Part shown: positions 7,748-15,589 of the stretch, in pieces
How the letters are laid out: each line of letters opens with the position of its first letter
How positions within the stretch are numbered: the first letter of the stretch is position 1
Assembly (NCBI GenBank): GCA_023459495.1
Contig: JAEWTL010000028.1
Location: forward strand, 1-50,786
Origin: Bacillota bacterium
Lineage (GTDB): Bacteria; Bacillota; Clostridia; Christensenellales; SZUA-584
Direction: 5' to 3'
Length of the DNA stretch: 50,786 nt
Notes under the pieces: model-generated
Told to the model about the DNA's origin: nothing
What the model saw: the letters and a program-made list of their open reading frames with translations, nothing else
Database searches by the model: none
Made by a program: the position numbers and the translations under genes

Positions 7748-8839
7748 ATGAAACAATACGGCTATTCGAGAAATTCTTATCTGGACGAAACTGTTCATGT
7801 GACACCCAAAAGCTCGTCCGGTGGCAGGGGGCCCCGCAAGCCCGCCAAGCGCAATCTGCCCATCGGGCTGGTGATTGCCATCGATGTGGTGCTGGCGGCG
7901 CTGCTGCTGGGAATCTTCTACGTTACAAACTATATGATCAAAACCGAGGTGCAGCCTTCTGCACTTCCCACTCCGTCGTCTGTAGCGGCAGGTGCTAGCG
8001 CAGCTGCCTCGGCTTCCGTTTCCGTTTCACAGCCGGGAGTATCGGAAACGACTGCAGTTGATCCCAACGATTGGCGCGCAAAGTTTGCGGACAAGTTCAC
8101 GGACGGAGCACCAATACAGACCGAGAATTCCTATATCAGCTCCAATATCAACGTAACGATTGATATTCAGGAGATCGATGGGGTGCATTATTATCTGGCT
8201 GATATTTATGTGGCTGACCAGAAATACTTCAGAACCGCTTTTGCAGGCGAAGATCCGGACGTGATGGGGGACCGTCAGATGTCTGATTTGATCGCACAGG
8301 AAAACGGGGCGATAATTTCGATTACCGGTGACCATTGCGTTGATAATAAGGATACCGGGGTTGTCATTAGAAACGGCAACTCCTATACATCAAATAAGCC
8401 TTCCAGCGATCAGTTTGTTATGTTTTACGACGGAACGATGAAGTCCTATTCGCCGGGAGATTTTAATTATGACGAAGTTGTCGCGGCAGGTGCTTATCAG
8501 GTCTGGTCATGGGGGCCTATGCTGCTTCAGAATGGGCAGCCTATGACGGAATTCAATATGCCGGATCAGATTGGCGCATCCAATCCGCGTGCGGCGGTGG
8601 GATATTATGAGCCCGGCCACTATTGCTTCCTGGTTGTGGGGGGCAGAATGGATGGCTACAGTGAAGGATGCACACTTGAAGCGCTGTCGCAGTACATGTA
8701 TAACCTTGGATGTACGGAAGCTTACAATTTGGACGGTGGACGGTCTGCAGAGATGGTCTTTATGGGACAGATGCTCAATGTGCAGGTTGGCAGAAGAGAA
8801 GCAACCGACATCCTTTTTGTCGGGGAAAAAGAGGACTGA
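7748..8839 (+). CDS. Membrane-anchored phosphodiester glycosidase (NAGPA/DUF2233) family protein
   Basis: Extracellular, N-terminally anchored protein of 363 residues. A basic, Ser/Gly/Lys-rich cytosolic head of about 35 residues is followed by one transmembrane segment (about 38-60), a Ser/Ala/Thr-rich linker (about 65-105) and a globular domain. That domain ends with YNLDGGRSAEMVFMG, the signature of the family that includes the mammalian uncovering enzyme NAGPA and bacterial proteins linked to exopolysaccharide. Members hydrolyse sugar phosphodiesters; the substrate here is unknown, and a wall glycopolymer is a guess. The start at 7748 is preferred over ATG 7727 because AAGGAAG lies about 10 bases before it. 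A small membrane protein gene follows after two bases, probably in the same operon. Confidence 0.85.
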   Translation: MKQYGYSRNSYLDETVHVTPKSSSGGRGPRKPAKRNLPIGLVIAIDVVLAALLLGIFYVTNYMIKTEVQPSALPTPSSVAAGASAAASASVSVSQPGVSETTAVDPNDWRAKFADKFTDGAPIQTENSYISSNINVTIDIQEIDGVHYYLADIYVADQKYFRTAFAGEDPDVMGDRQMSDLIAQENGAIISITGDHCVDNKDTGVVIRNGNSYTSNKPSSDQFVMFYDGTMKSYSPGDFNYDEVVAAGAYQVWSWGPMLLQNGQPMTEFNMPDQIGASNPRAAVGYYEPGHYCFLVVGGRMDGYSEGCTLEALSQYMYNLGCTEAYNLDGGRSAEMVFMGQMLNVQVGRREATDILFVGEKED

Positions 8840-8841
8840 AT

Positions 8842-9027
8842 ATGATAAGGAAATTGATTCCGCATGTATGCATTATCCTTTCGTTGTTTATCATTACATA
8901 CGTGATACTGAACGCTTTCAACCCGGTGTTTTTTAGCAAAAGCTTCTTCAAGGTGACGCTGATCGTCTACGCGCTCGCCACGCTGCTGATGTCCGGCATC
9001 CTCGTCGCGCTCAACCGGCGCTCATAA
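8842..9027 (+). CDS. Small two-helix membrane protein, unknown function
   Basis: A 61-residue protein with two hydrophobic helices (about 8-28 and 36-56), a basic N-terminus (MIRKL) and a basic C-terminus (NRRS). This suggests both ends are in the cytosol. It begins two bases after the stop of the glycosidase-like gene, with a GGGGAAAAAGAGGA stretch as ribosome site, so it is translated with it. I do not recognise a family. A partner or chaperone of the upstream membrane protein is only a suggestion from position. Confidence 0.65.
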   Translation: MIRKLIPHVCIILSLFIITYVILNAFNPVFFSKSFFKVTLIVYALATLLMSGILVALNRRS

Positions 9028-9040
9028 CCTGAAGGCAAAC

Positions 9041-9068
9041 AAAAGGCGTCCCGCGGGGCGCCTTTTTT
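9041..9068 (+). terminator. Terminator between convergent genes
   Basis: Stem AAAAGGCG (9041-9048) with CGCCTTTT (9059-9066), loop of 10 bases, then further T. Ends the glycosidase/small membrane protein operon and may also act on the facing PASTA gene. Confidence 0.8.
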
Positions 9069-9097
9069 AGTTAGCGTCTATGCTATGGTGTAACTGG

Positions 9098-10822
9098 CTA
9101 GCCAAGCGTGAGTACGATCGTCGTGCCGCATGCAACTTCCGATCCCACGGGGACTGACTGCGCGACCACAACGTCTGTGCCGTCACCCATATAGGAATCG
9201 CCTTCCACGAAGACAATGCGCAGAATATTGCCGTACGCTACTGCCTGCTGCTTTGTCATCGTGCCACCGGTTACGAAGTCGGGTACGCTGGTCGTTGCTG
9301 ACGGGACATAGTAGAGCGTGATCGTCGTGCCTTCCGTAGCTTCTGTGCCCGCATCGATACTCTGTGCATATACCTCGCCCGGCAGACGCCCTGCGCTGCT
9401 GCCGGATTTGAATACCGGGATTAATCCTGCAGATTCGCACATCTCCATGGCATCCTCGCGCGTGATGGCGGTGGAATAGGTACCGTCATAGGCCGCGCCG
9501 TCTGCCACAAAGTCGGGAACGTAGACCACTTTTCCCGAGGAGACCGTTACGCTGATTGTGCTCTTATAGCTGATCTCCTTGTTGGCGGGCGACTGATAGA
9601 TGATCGTACCCGCAGGAGAACTGCTCGTCGTGTACGTCACACTGATCTTAATGCTTGCGCCCTGCTCAGACAGTCCCTGCGCCCAGCCCTGAATCGCGTC
9701 GAGCGTCTGGCCCACGTAGGAACCCACCACGACCTTATTGCCCAGCGAGTAGCTCAGCTCCAGTATGTCGCCAGCTTCGTAAACGGAACCCGCCGAGATG
9801 CTTTGCGAGATGAATCTGCCCGCGGATGAACCGGAGTAGCGTTCGGTCACCGTGGCCGTTATGCCGAGCTCCGCAGCCTTGGCAGCTGCGCCTTCCTTGG
9901 TGTAATCCGAGAAGTCCGGCACAAGAACCTTCTTGCCCAGAGAGACCACCAGCGTGATTTCGGTGCCACGCGCCACCTTCTCCTGCGCCTTCACGCTCTG
10001 AGAGATGATGGTGCCAGCTGTGGCGTAATCGTCATACTGTTCGTTAACGACCAGCGTCAGACCGTTCTCGTTGGCAAACGTATAGCATTCGCCGATGGAC
10101 ATAGTCTTGAAGTCAGGGATCGTCACCTGCAGGGCCGCTTCGTCCTCCGGCCCCTTGGACACCACGACGTACACCGGCGAGTCGCGCCGCACCATGTCGC
10201 CCGTAACGCGGTCGTCGTTGACTTCAAAGCTGATGACACTGCCGGAAGGCACGGTATCGCTGAATTCCGTGGTGATACGCACCTTGGTCATAAAGTTATC
10301 ATCAGCCCATTTCTGTACCTGTTCCATGGTCATGGATTTCAGGTCTGGCAGGCTGAGCGTGATAGCGAGGTCGTGCCCCTGAGACACGCTGACCTGGATG
10401 AAATCACCCTTCTTTACGCGTTCTCCGGCTGCGACGCTTTGCTCAAACACCACGCCCTCGTCGTATTCATCATTGTAAGCCTCGGCGACCTGCAACTGCA
10501 CACCTTTGTCCCTGGCCCACAACTCCGCGTCGGTCTGCGTCCAGCCCTTGAGGTCGATCATCGTGGTGCCAAGGTTCAGCAGGATAAGGAGCAGCGCCAC
10601 GACCAATACGACCACGCCCGCGCCGACCGCGAGGCCGACGATCAGCTTCTTTCGGCTGGGCGGTACCGGAGGCAGGTCGTCCCTGCGCTCCGGTGGCTTG
10701 AAGTTGCTTTTTTGTTCATAATACGACGGCAGTGGTGCGTCCTTGATGACGATTTCGCTCACCGGCTTTTCCGGTTCGCTCTTTTTGCCGTAGCTGCTGA
10801 GAAAATCATTGTTATCACTCAT
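9098..10822 (-). CDS. Membrane-anchored protein with seven PASTA repeats, no kinase domain
   Basis: A 574-residue protein. The N-terminal cytosolic part (1-58) is Pro- and charge-rich and lacks any kinase motif. One transmembrane segment spans about 60-86. The extracellular part is seven consecutive PASTA-like repeats of 65-75 residues, most starting with VPDF or PDFK-like motifs and ending in V-S-x-G after a GT-E/T-I segment. PASTA domains bind muropeptides or beta-lactams in Ser/Thr kinases of the PknB/PrkC type and in PBP2x; here they occur alone. ATG 10822 follows GAGGAA by five bases. It is the last gene of a minus-strand run with an ABC transporter, 12 bases after the permease gene. Confidence 0.85.
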   Translation of the reverse strand: MSDNNDFLSSYGKKSEPEKPVSEIVIKDAPLPSYYEQKSNFKPPERRDDLPPVPPSRKKLIVGLAVGAGVVVLVVALLLILLNLGTTMIDLKGWTQTDAELWARDKGVQLQVAEAYNDEYDEGVVFEQSVAAGERVKKGDFIQVSVSQGHDLAITLSLPDLKSMTMEQVQKWADDNFMTKVRITTEFSDTVPSGSVISFEVNDDRVTGDMVRRDSPVYVVVSKGPEDEAALQVTIPDFKTMSIGECYTFANENGLTLVVNEQYDDYATAGTIISQSVKAQEKVARGTEITLVVSLGKKVLVPDFSDYTKEGAAAKAAELGITATVTERYSGSSAGRFISQSISAGSVYEAGDILELSYSLGNKVVVGSYVGQTLDAIQGWAQGLSEQGASIKISVTYTTSSSPAGTIIYQSPANKEISYKSTISVTVSSGKVVYVPDFVADGAAYDGTYSTAITREDAMEMCESAGLIPVFKSGSSAGRLPGEVYAQSIDAGTEATEGTTITLYYVPSATTSVPDFVTGGTMTKQQAVAYGNILRIVFVEGDSYMGDGTDVVVAQSVPVGSEVACGTTIVLTLG

Positions 10823-10834
10823 CACAATTCCTCA

Positions 10835-12673
10835 TCAATGGGTAATATCCCGTTTTCTGAACGACAGGATCGAGAAGAATACGCAGAGCCCGGAGAGCAC
10901 GAGCAGCAAGCTGATGCCGTACGCAAGGCTGAGCGGCACTCCGTTGTTGATCATACTGGCAACAGGGTTCAGCGTATAGACATAGTACATGCCGCCGCTC
11001 GCCGCCTCCGGCTGGAAAAAGCTCGAAAGCTGCAGGTACGGAATCGGTGTCCAGGCAATCCATTTGACGCTTACAGTATACGCGAGTATGGTCTGCAGTA
11101 TCACGCTGCCGATGTAGCACACGACCGGCACGATGATGGCCACAGCGATATTCTTCACCAAAACCGACATCATAAACGCCACGCTGAATGCGAAGATGAT
11201 CGTTACACTGCAGGCGATGAATTTGGGCAGGTAGTAGGCGAAGAAACCCACCGATCCGGATACCGTCATGTTCGGGTTCGCAAAATCGCCAAAGCCGAAC
11301 AATATGCCGTTCATCAGTATGTTCAGGATCGCACAGGCCACGTACAGTGCCAGCGCGATGCCCAGCGCCGCAAGGAACTTGGACATCAGTATCTTGGTGC
11401 GCGTCCTGGGGCGAATCATCAGCAGACGGATCGTGCCGGACTGGAATTCGCTTGCAATCAGCCAGCCGCCCAGCAGGACCGCAAAGATCGCGATGACGAT
11501 CGAGTAGCTTAAAAAGTTCATCGTGATGAAGCGCGAGCCGGTCGGTACATACCGCATGTCAGGCTTATCCTCATCCAGACAGTTCTGTGCGATGAGGATG
11601 GTGTTGTTGAGTTCATCCTTCTGCTTGTTCATGGTGTCGAGGTAGTTCTGATAGGTACCGTACTGCATCGCGGACCACTGATCCTGATTGAACTGCTCTT
11701 CCGTCATGATGTAGAAATACTGCAGCTGGTTCTGCGCGTTAGTGATTTCGTTCAGCGCAGTATCCTGCCACATGCCGCTGTAGGGAATGATGTTCTTTTC
11801 ACGGCGGTACTCGAGCACGGGAATCGTGCTGTCCTGAATGAGAGCGATCTGCTTCTGGCAGTCCTCGATATTGGAGTTGAGCATCTCTTCTTGCTCCGGA
11901 TGCTCCCGCAGGGTCTCCTCGTAGACCTCGATCTGCGCCTCAAGGTTGGCAATGTTATCGTTCTGTTGGCCGATCATGAGATCGATGTAGGCCGGGAAGT
12001 TGTTGTTGATAACGATGTCGTATATCTGGTCCAGTTTTCCCTCCGCTTTATCCAGCGCGGCGAGGCGTTCGGTCGCGGTAATGTTGTAGTACTTGGCGTC
12101 GAACGTTTCCTGATCCAGATATAGGCGGTAATTCGCTGCTTCGCGCAGCGCGTCATGATCGGTGTTGTCCACGCGCGAGAATATGAACTCGTCGTACAGT
12201 GCGCTCGTGCCGGTATACGCAAGATCGTAGCGGTAATCCTGATAGGTGGTGATGCTTGCCGCAAATTGCGCGTAATATTGCAGCTCCTCATCAAGCAGGT
12301 TTACCGCGAGGTCGAGTGCTGCGGGCGTGGTGAACATGCTGCCGTCAGTCTGTAAATACTGCTGCTCGCTGATGATGTTGCTGAGCTGCCAATAGAACGG
12401 GTTGTCGGAGGTTACGGTGACATCGCCCACTGTGATGGGGTCCTGCCCATTTCCATAGTCACCATACTTCCCGGGGTAAGCGTAGTCTATGGCTGCTTCC
12501 GCCCGTGCGTACATGATGGGGCCACCGGGGGTGCTGGTTTGGTCGGAGGTGGTCAGCGCGCTGATTACCGGAACGATGATGCTGCCCGCAATCACGAGTA
12601 TCACAAACACAAGGATGAACTTGGAACTGAAAATCGTTTTGATTTCATTTTTTATTTGTCTGAAAAATTGCAT
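10835..12673 (-). CDS. ABC-2 type transporter permease with large extracellular domain
   Basis: Permease of 612 residues. One transmembrane segment near 19-40 is followed by about 340 residues of mostly helical, charged extracellular sequence and then five to six membrane segments from about 380 to 605. The arrangement (helix, large ectodomain, membrane bundle) is that of ABC-2 exporters of the NatB/YhgE sort. GAGAGGG lies eight bases before the ATG. It sits between the gene for its ATPase (34 bases upstream) and the PASTA protein, so the three are probably one transport unit. The substrate is unknown; the PASTA partner hints at a cell-wall role, which is inference. Confidence 0.88.
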   Translation of the reverse strand: MQFFRQIKNEIKTIFSSKFILVFVILVIAGSIIVPVISALTTSDQTSTPGGPIMYARAEAAIDYAYPGKYGDYGNGQDPITVGDVTVTSDNPFYWQLSNIISEQQYLQTDGSMFTTPAALDLAVNLLDEELQYYAQFAASITTYQDYRYDLAYTGTSALYDEFIFSRVDNTDHDALREAANYRLYLDQETFDAKYYNITATERLAALDKAEGKLDQIYDIVINNNFPAYIDLMIGQQNDNIANLEAQIEVYEETLREHPEQEEMLNSNIEDCQKQIALIQDSTIPVLEYRREKNIIPYSGMWQDTALNEITNAQNQLQYFYIMTEEQFNQDQWSAMQYGTYQNYLDTMNKQKDELNNTILIAQNCLDEDKPDMRYVPTGSRFITMNFLSYSIVIAIFAVLLGGWLIASEFQSGTIRLLMIRPRTRTKILMSKFLAALGIALALYVACAILNILMNGILFGFGDFANPNMTVSGSVGFFAYYLPKFIACSVTIIFAFSVAFMMSVLVKNIAVAIIVPVVCYIGSVILQTILAYTVSVKWIAWTPIPYLQLSSFFQPEAASGGMYYVYTLNPVASMINNGVPLSLAYGISLLLVLSGLCVFFSILSFRKRDITH

Positions 12674-12707
12674 TGCTTTTGCCCTCTCTTTATAAGGTTG
12701 AGTCCGC

Positions 12708-13634
12708 TCAGCGAATCTGCGTTTTTGTACCGGTCGTCATGGAGATGAAGTCTTCCTCCAGTGTCCGGTGCTGCTGGTTGACGGCGTACAGCCCGATGCC
12801 CATGCCCACGAGGGTCTTGACGATATCGGGGATCTGGTCGCGCTTCATGATGAGCGTTACGTTCCCGTTCTGCTGGGCGCAGTTGGCCTCAAGGCTCTTG
12901 AAGTATTCCAGCACGCGCTCGTTGTCCGTGGTGCTGAACGAGTAGGTGTAAATGGAGTCGTTGTCATCCTGCACCTGTACCTGTTCGATGGTTTTCTCGC
13001 CGATGATCACGCCATTGTCGATGATGTAGATGCGGTCACACATCAGCTCCATTTCGGAGAGCAGATGACTGGAAACGAACACGCCCACATTGGCGTTTTT
13101 GGAGAGGTATTTTAAAAGGTCGCGCAGCTCCTTGATGCCGATGGGGTCGAGACCGTTTGTAGGCTCGTCGAGGATGAGCAGCTGCGGCGTATGCAGCAGG
13201 GCCTGAGCGATACCCACGCGCTGGCGCATACCGAGCGAATAGGTCTTGACCTTGTCGTTGATGCGCTGTGACATCTTTACGAGACTGATGACCTCGTCGA
13301 TGTGGTCTTTGGCGGCCTTGTCATACATCGAGGCAAAATACTCAAGGTTCTGCCGACCGGTGAGGCGCTTGTAGAGGTCGGGGTTTTCGACGATGCCGCC
13401 GATATTGCGCATCGCGCCTTCAAAGTCCGTTGCGATATCATGTCCGCACACAGTGATCCGTCCGGATGTGATCGAAAACAGACCCATGATCGTCTTGATC
13501 GTCGTAGTTTTGCCTGCGCCATTCGGTCCCAAGAAGCCCACGATCTCGCCGGAGTTGACGCTGAGCGAGATGTTATCGAGTATCTTCTTTTTGCGAATGA
13601 CCTTGGTCAGGCTTTCAATTTTAAGCAGTTCCAA
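12708..13634 (-). CDS. ABC transporter ATP-binding protein
   Basis: ATPase of about 308 residues that powers the ABC-2 permease encoded next. Motifs seen are Walker A GPNGAGKTTT, signature YSLGMRQRVGIA, Walker B LLILDEPTNGLDP and the switch histidine in FVSSHLLSEME. The C-terminal 80 residues are a regulatory extension as in CcmA/NatA-type exporters. I prefer the TTG at 13634 (protein beginning ELLKIESLTKV), which has AAAGGA seven bases upstream. A longer in-frame ATG at 13658 lacks a clear site. A weak TATTAT (minus strand, 13693-13698) may belong to its promoter. Confidence 0.9.
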   Translation of the reverse strand: MELLKIESLTKVIRKKKILDNISLSVNSGEIVGFLGPNGAGKTTTIKTIMGLFSITSGRITVCGHDIATDFEGAMRNIGGIVENPDLYKRLTGRQNLEYFASMYDKAAKDHIDEVISLVKMSQRINDKVKTYSLGMRQRVGIAQALLHTPQLLILDEPTNGLDPIGIKELRDLLKYLSKNANVGVFVSSHLLSEMELMCDRIYIIDNGVIIGEKTIEQVQVQDDNDSIYTYSFSTTDNERVLEYFKSLEANCAQQNGNVTLIMKRDQIPDIVKTLVGMGIGLYAVNQQHRTLEEDFISMTTGTKTQIR

Positions 13635-13815
13635 TGGCGGTTCCTTTCTCACCGGCATGCGGCGTTGAATTAATCCTTACGTTTAGACGGGTATAATACG
13701 GAAAAGTTCCGGCAAATTAAAAAAAATTAACCGGTTTTATACAACTTCTTTGTTTATAGGATAATTCATTCATCCGATTAATACAATAGACGACATCGGC
13801 AGCAAAGGAAGGCAT

Positions 13816-15531
13816 ATGAAGGAAATTATCATTACCAACAGTGAAGCCTGCGCAGGGTGCAATCGGTGCATCCGGGCCTGTCCGGTCGAAGAGGCCAATA
13901 TTGCCTATTTTCAGGACGGAAAGCTCAAGGTGCGCGTGGATGCGGAGAAGTGCATCGCGTGCGGCGCTTGCATCTCAGCTTGTCAGCATGGTGCGCGCGG
14001 ATATCGGGACGATCTGGAACGCTTCTTTTCCGATCTTAAGAGCGGCAAACCCATATCCATGCTGGTAGCGCCCGCGGTGCGCTCTAACTTTGAAAACTGG
14101 CCGTCGCTGCTGGCGTGGCTGAAGAGCATGGGCGTTCGAACGATCTTTGATGTTTCGCTTGGCGCGGATATCTGCACGTGGGCGCATATTCGGTACATCG
14201 AAAAGGAGAAGCCGGAATCGCTGATCACGCAGCCCTGCCCGGCAATCGTCAACTATATCGCCAAGTATCAGCCGGAAATGATCTCCCGGCTGTCTCCTGT
14301 ACACAGCCCCATGTCTTGCACGGCAGTGTTTATGAAGAAGGTCATGAACATCACTGACCGCATCGCCGCGCTTTCGCCCTGCATCGGCAAAACGGCGGAG
14401 TTTGAGGAAACCGGGCTGGTGGAATATAACGTCACTTTCAAGAGACTGTGTGAATACATTGAGCGCAACCACATCCGCATACCTGAAGCCACGTTTGAAT
14501 TTGACCATGTCGAGTCATCGCTGGGCCAAATTTATTCTATGCCCGGCGGGTTGAAGGAGAATATCGAGCACTATCTGGGTAAAGCGGTCCGCGTAGACAA
14601 ATCCGAAGGGCAGAGCGTGGTATACCACCACCTTGATTTGATGGCAAATGAACAGGCGGAGAACTTGCCGCCGGTGTTCGACGTGCTCAACTGTGCCGAG
14701 GGCTGCAACGCAGGCACGGGCTGTGTCCACAGCGCTACATTATTCGAGATGAACCATGCAATGGAGAAGGCAAGGCAAAAGGCGCTGGAGGCATATCCGC
14801 AGGCGGCCATGCCAGAGTTGTTTGACCGGTTCGACCGCAGGCTCAGCATTTCCGACTACCTGCGCAGCTACAAGAAGCAAACGACGGGTAGGATCTCGTA
14901 CGCGCCGGAGGATGTGGAGGCGGCGTTTGAATCGCTGGGAAAACGGACGCAGGAGCAGAAGGATCACAACTGCTATGCGTGCGGCTCCGAAACCTGTCGT
15001 GAAATGGCGGTGCGCATCGCCAAGGGAATCAACGTGCCTCAAAGCTGCATTGAGAAGACGCGGCAGGACATCCTGCACGAGCATCAGGCTTTTATCGGCG
15101 AGCGGGAGACCAGCGCGGCCAACGTGGCCCGCATTTCCGAGGAGGTCGGCGAAATTCAGCGGCTTTTCAGCGACATGCTTGCTGATGTCAGAAGTGTAAG
15201 CGGTGTGATTGGGGAGTATGAACAGATGGCCAAACTCATCAACGGCATGGCGATGCAGACCAAGATACTTTCTATCAACGCTTCCGTCGAAGCGGCCCGT
15301 GCCGGCGCGGCGGGCAAGGGGTTCAGTGTGGTGGCGGAGGCCATTCGCGACCTTGCGACGCAGTCGCAGGAGTCGGTGGCCACGACGCAGGACGCGAGCG
15401 TTTTTGCCAATCAGACGATCCATGCCATTACGGAGGCTAGCACCAAGGTGGACGACTCCATCTTGCGGGTCGTGGAATATGTCGATGAGATCTCGAAATC
15501 CATGGGCAAAGGCAGGACGCAGCAGCCATAA
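13816..15531 (+). CDS. Ferredoxin - [FeFe]-hydrogenase-like - FeS - chemotaxis-signalling fusion, putative redox/H2 sensor
   Basis: A soluble 571-residue multidomain protein. Residues 10-58 hold two [4Fe-4S] motifs (Cys12/15/18/22 and Cys46/49/52/56). Residues about 80-350 are a hydrogenase large-subunit C-domain. The four H-cluster ligand positions appear kept: Cys141 (TQPCPA), Cys189 (SPCIGK), Cys293 and Cys297 (NCAEGC). The proton-relay cysteine of the first motif is Pro140, and Met of the second motif is Ser. Residues 386-411 form a further FeS motif C-x2-C-x4-C-x16-C. The end (about 430-571) is a short methyl-accepting chemotaxis signalling domain whose hairpin tip reads SINASVEAARAG. 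Known sensory [FeFe] hydrogenases have similar outputs. With the relay lost, a sensing role is more likely than H2 turnover. No transmembrane segment is visible, and no che or hyd genes are nearby. Confidence 0.85.
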   Translation: MKEIIITNSEACAGCNRCIRACPVEEANIAYFQDGKLKVRVDAEKCIACGACISACQHGARGYRDDLERFFSDLKSGKPISMLVAPAVRSNFENWPSLLAWLKSMGVRTIFDVSLGADICTWAHIRYIEKEKPESLITQPCPAIVNYIAKYQPEMISRLSPVHSPMSCTAVFMKKVMNITDRIAALSPCIGKTAEFEETGLVEYNVTFKRLCEYIERNHIRIPEATFEFDHVESSLGQIYSMPGGLKENIEHYLGKAVRVDKSEGQSVVYHHLDLMANEQAENLPPVFDVLNCAEGCNAGTGCVHSATLFEMNHAMEKARQKALEAYPQAAMPELFDRFDRRLSISDYLRSYKKQTTGRISYAPEDVEAAFESLGKRTQEQKDHNCYACGSETCREMAVRIAKGINVPQSCIEKTRQDILHEHQAFIGERETSAANVARISEEVGEIQRLFSDMLADVRSVSGVIGEYEQMAKLINGMAMQTKILSINASVEAARAGAAGKGFSVVAEAIRDLATQSQESVATTQDASVFANQTIHAITEASTKVDDSILRVVEYVDEISKSMGKGRTQQP

Positions 15532-15561
15532 GTTTTAACAAACAGTACAGAGAGAATTACG

Positions 15562-15589
15562 GGCGCGCTATCGCATGGCGCGTCTTTTT
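15562..15589 (+). terminator. Terminator after the hydrogenase-like fusion gene
   Basis: Imperfect stem around GCGCGCTA/TGGCGCGT with one wobble, 5-base loop, then five T residues. The T run overlaps the stop codon of the facing gene. Confidence 0.6.

Noticed and set aside
10373..11512. Long plus-strand frame of 379 codons
   Set aside because: It lies opposite the ABC permease and PASTA genes, is rich in His, Arg and Gln without any domain, and has no ribosome site.
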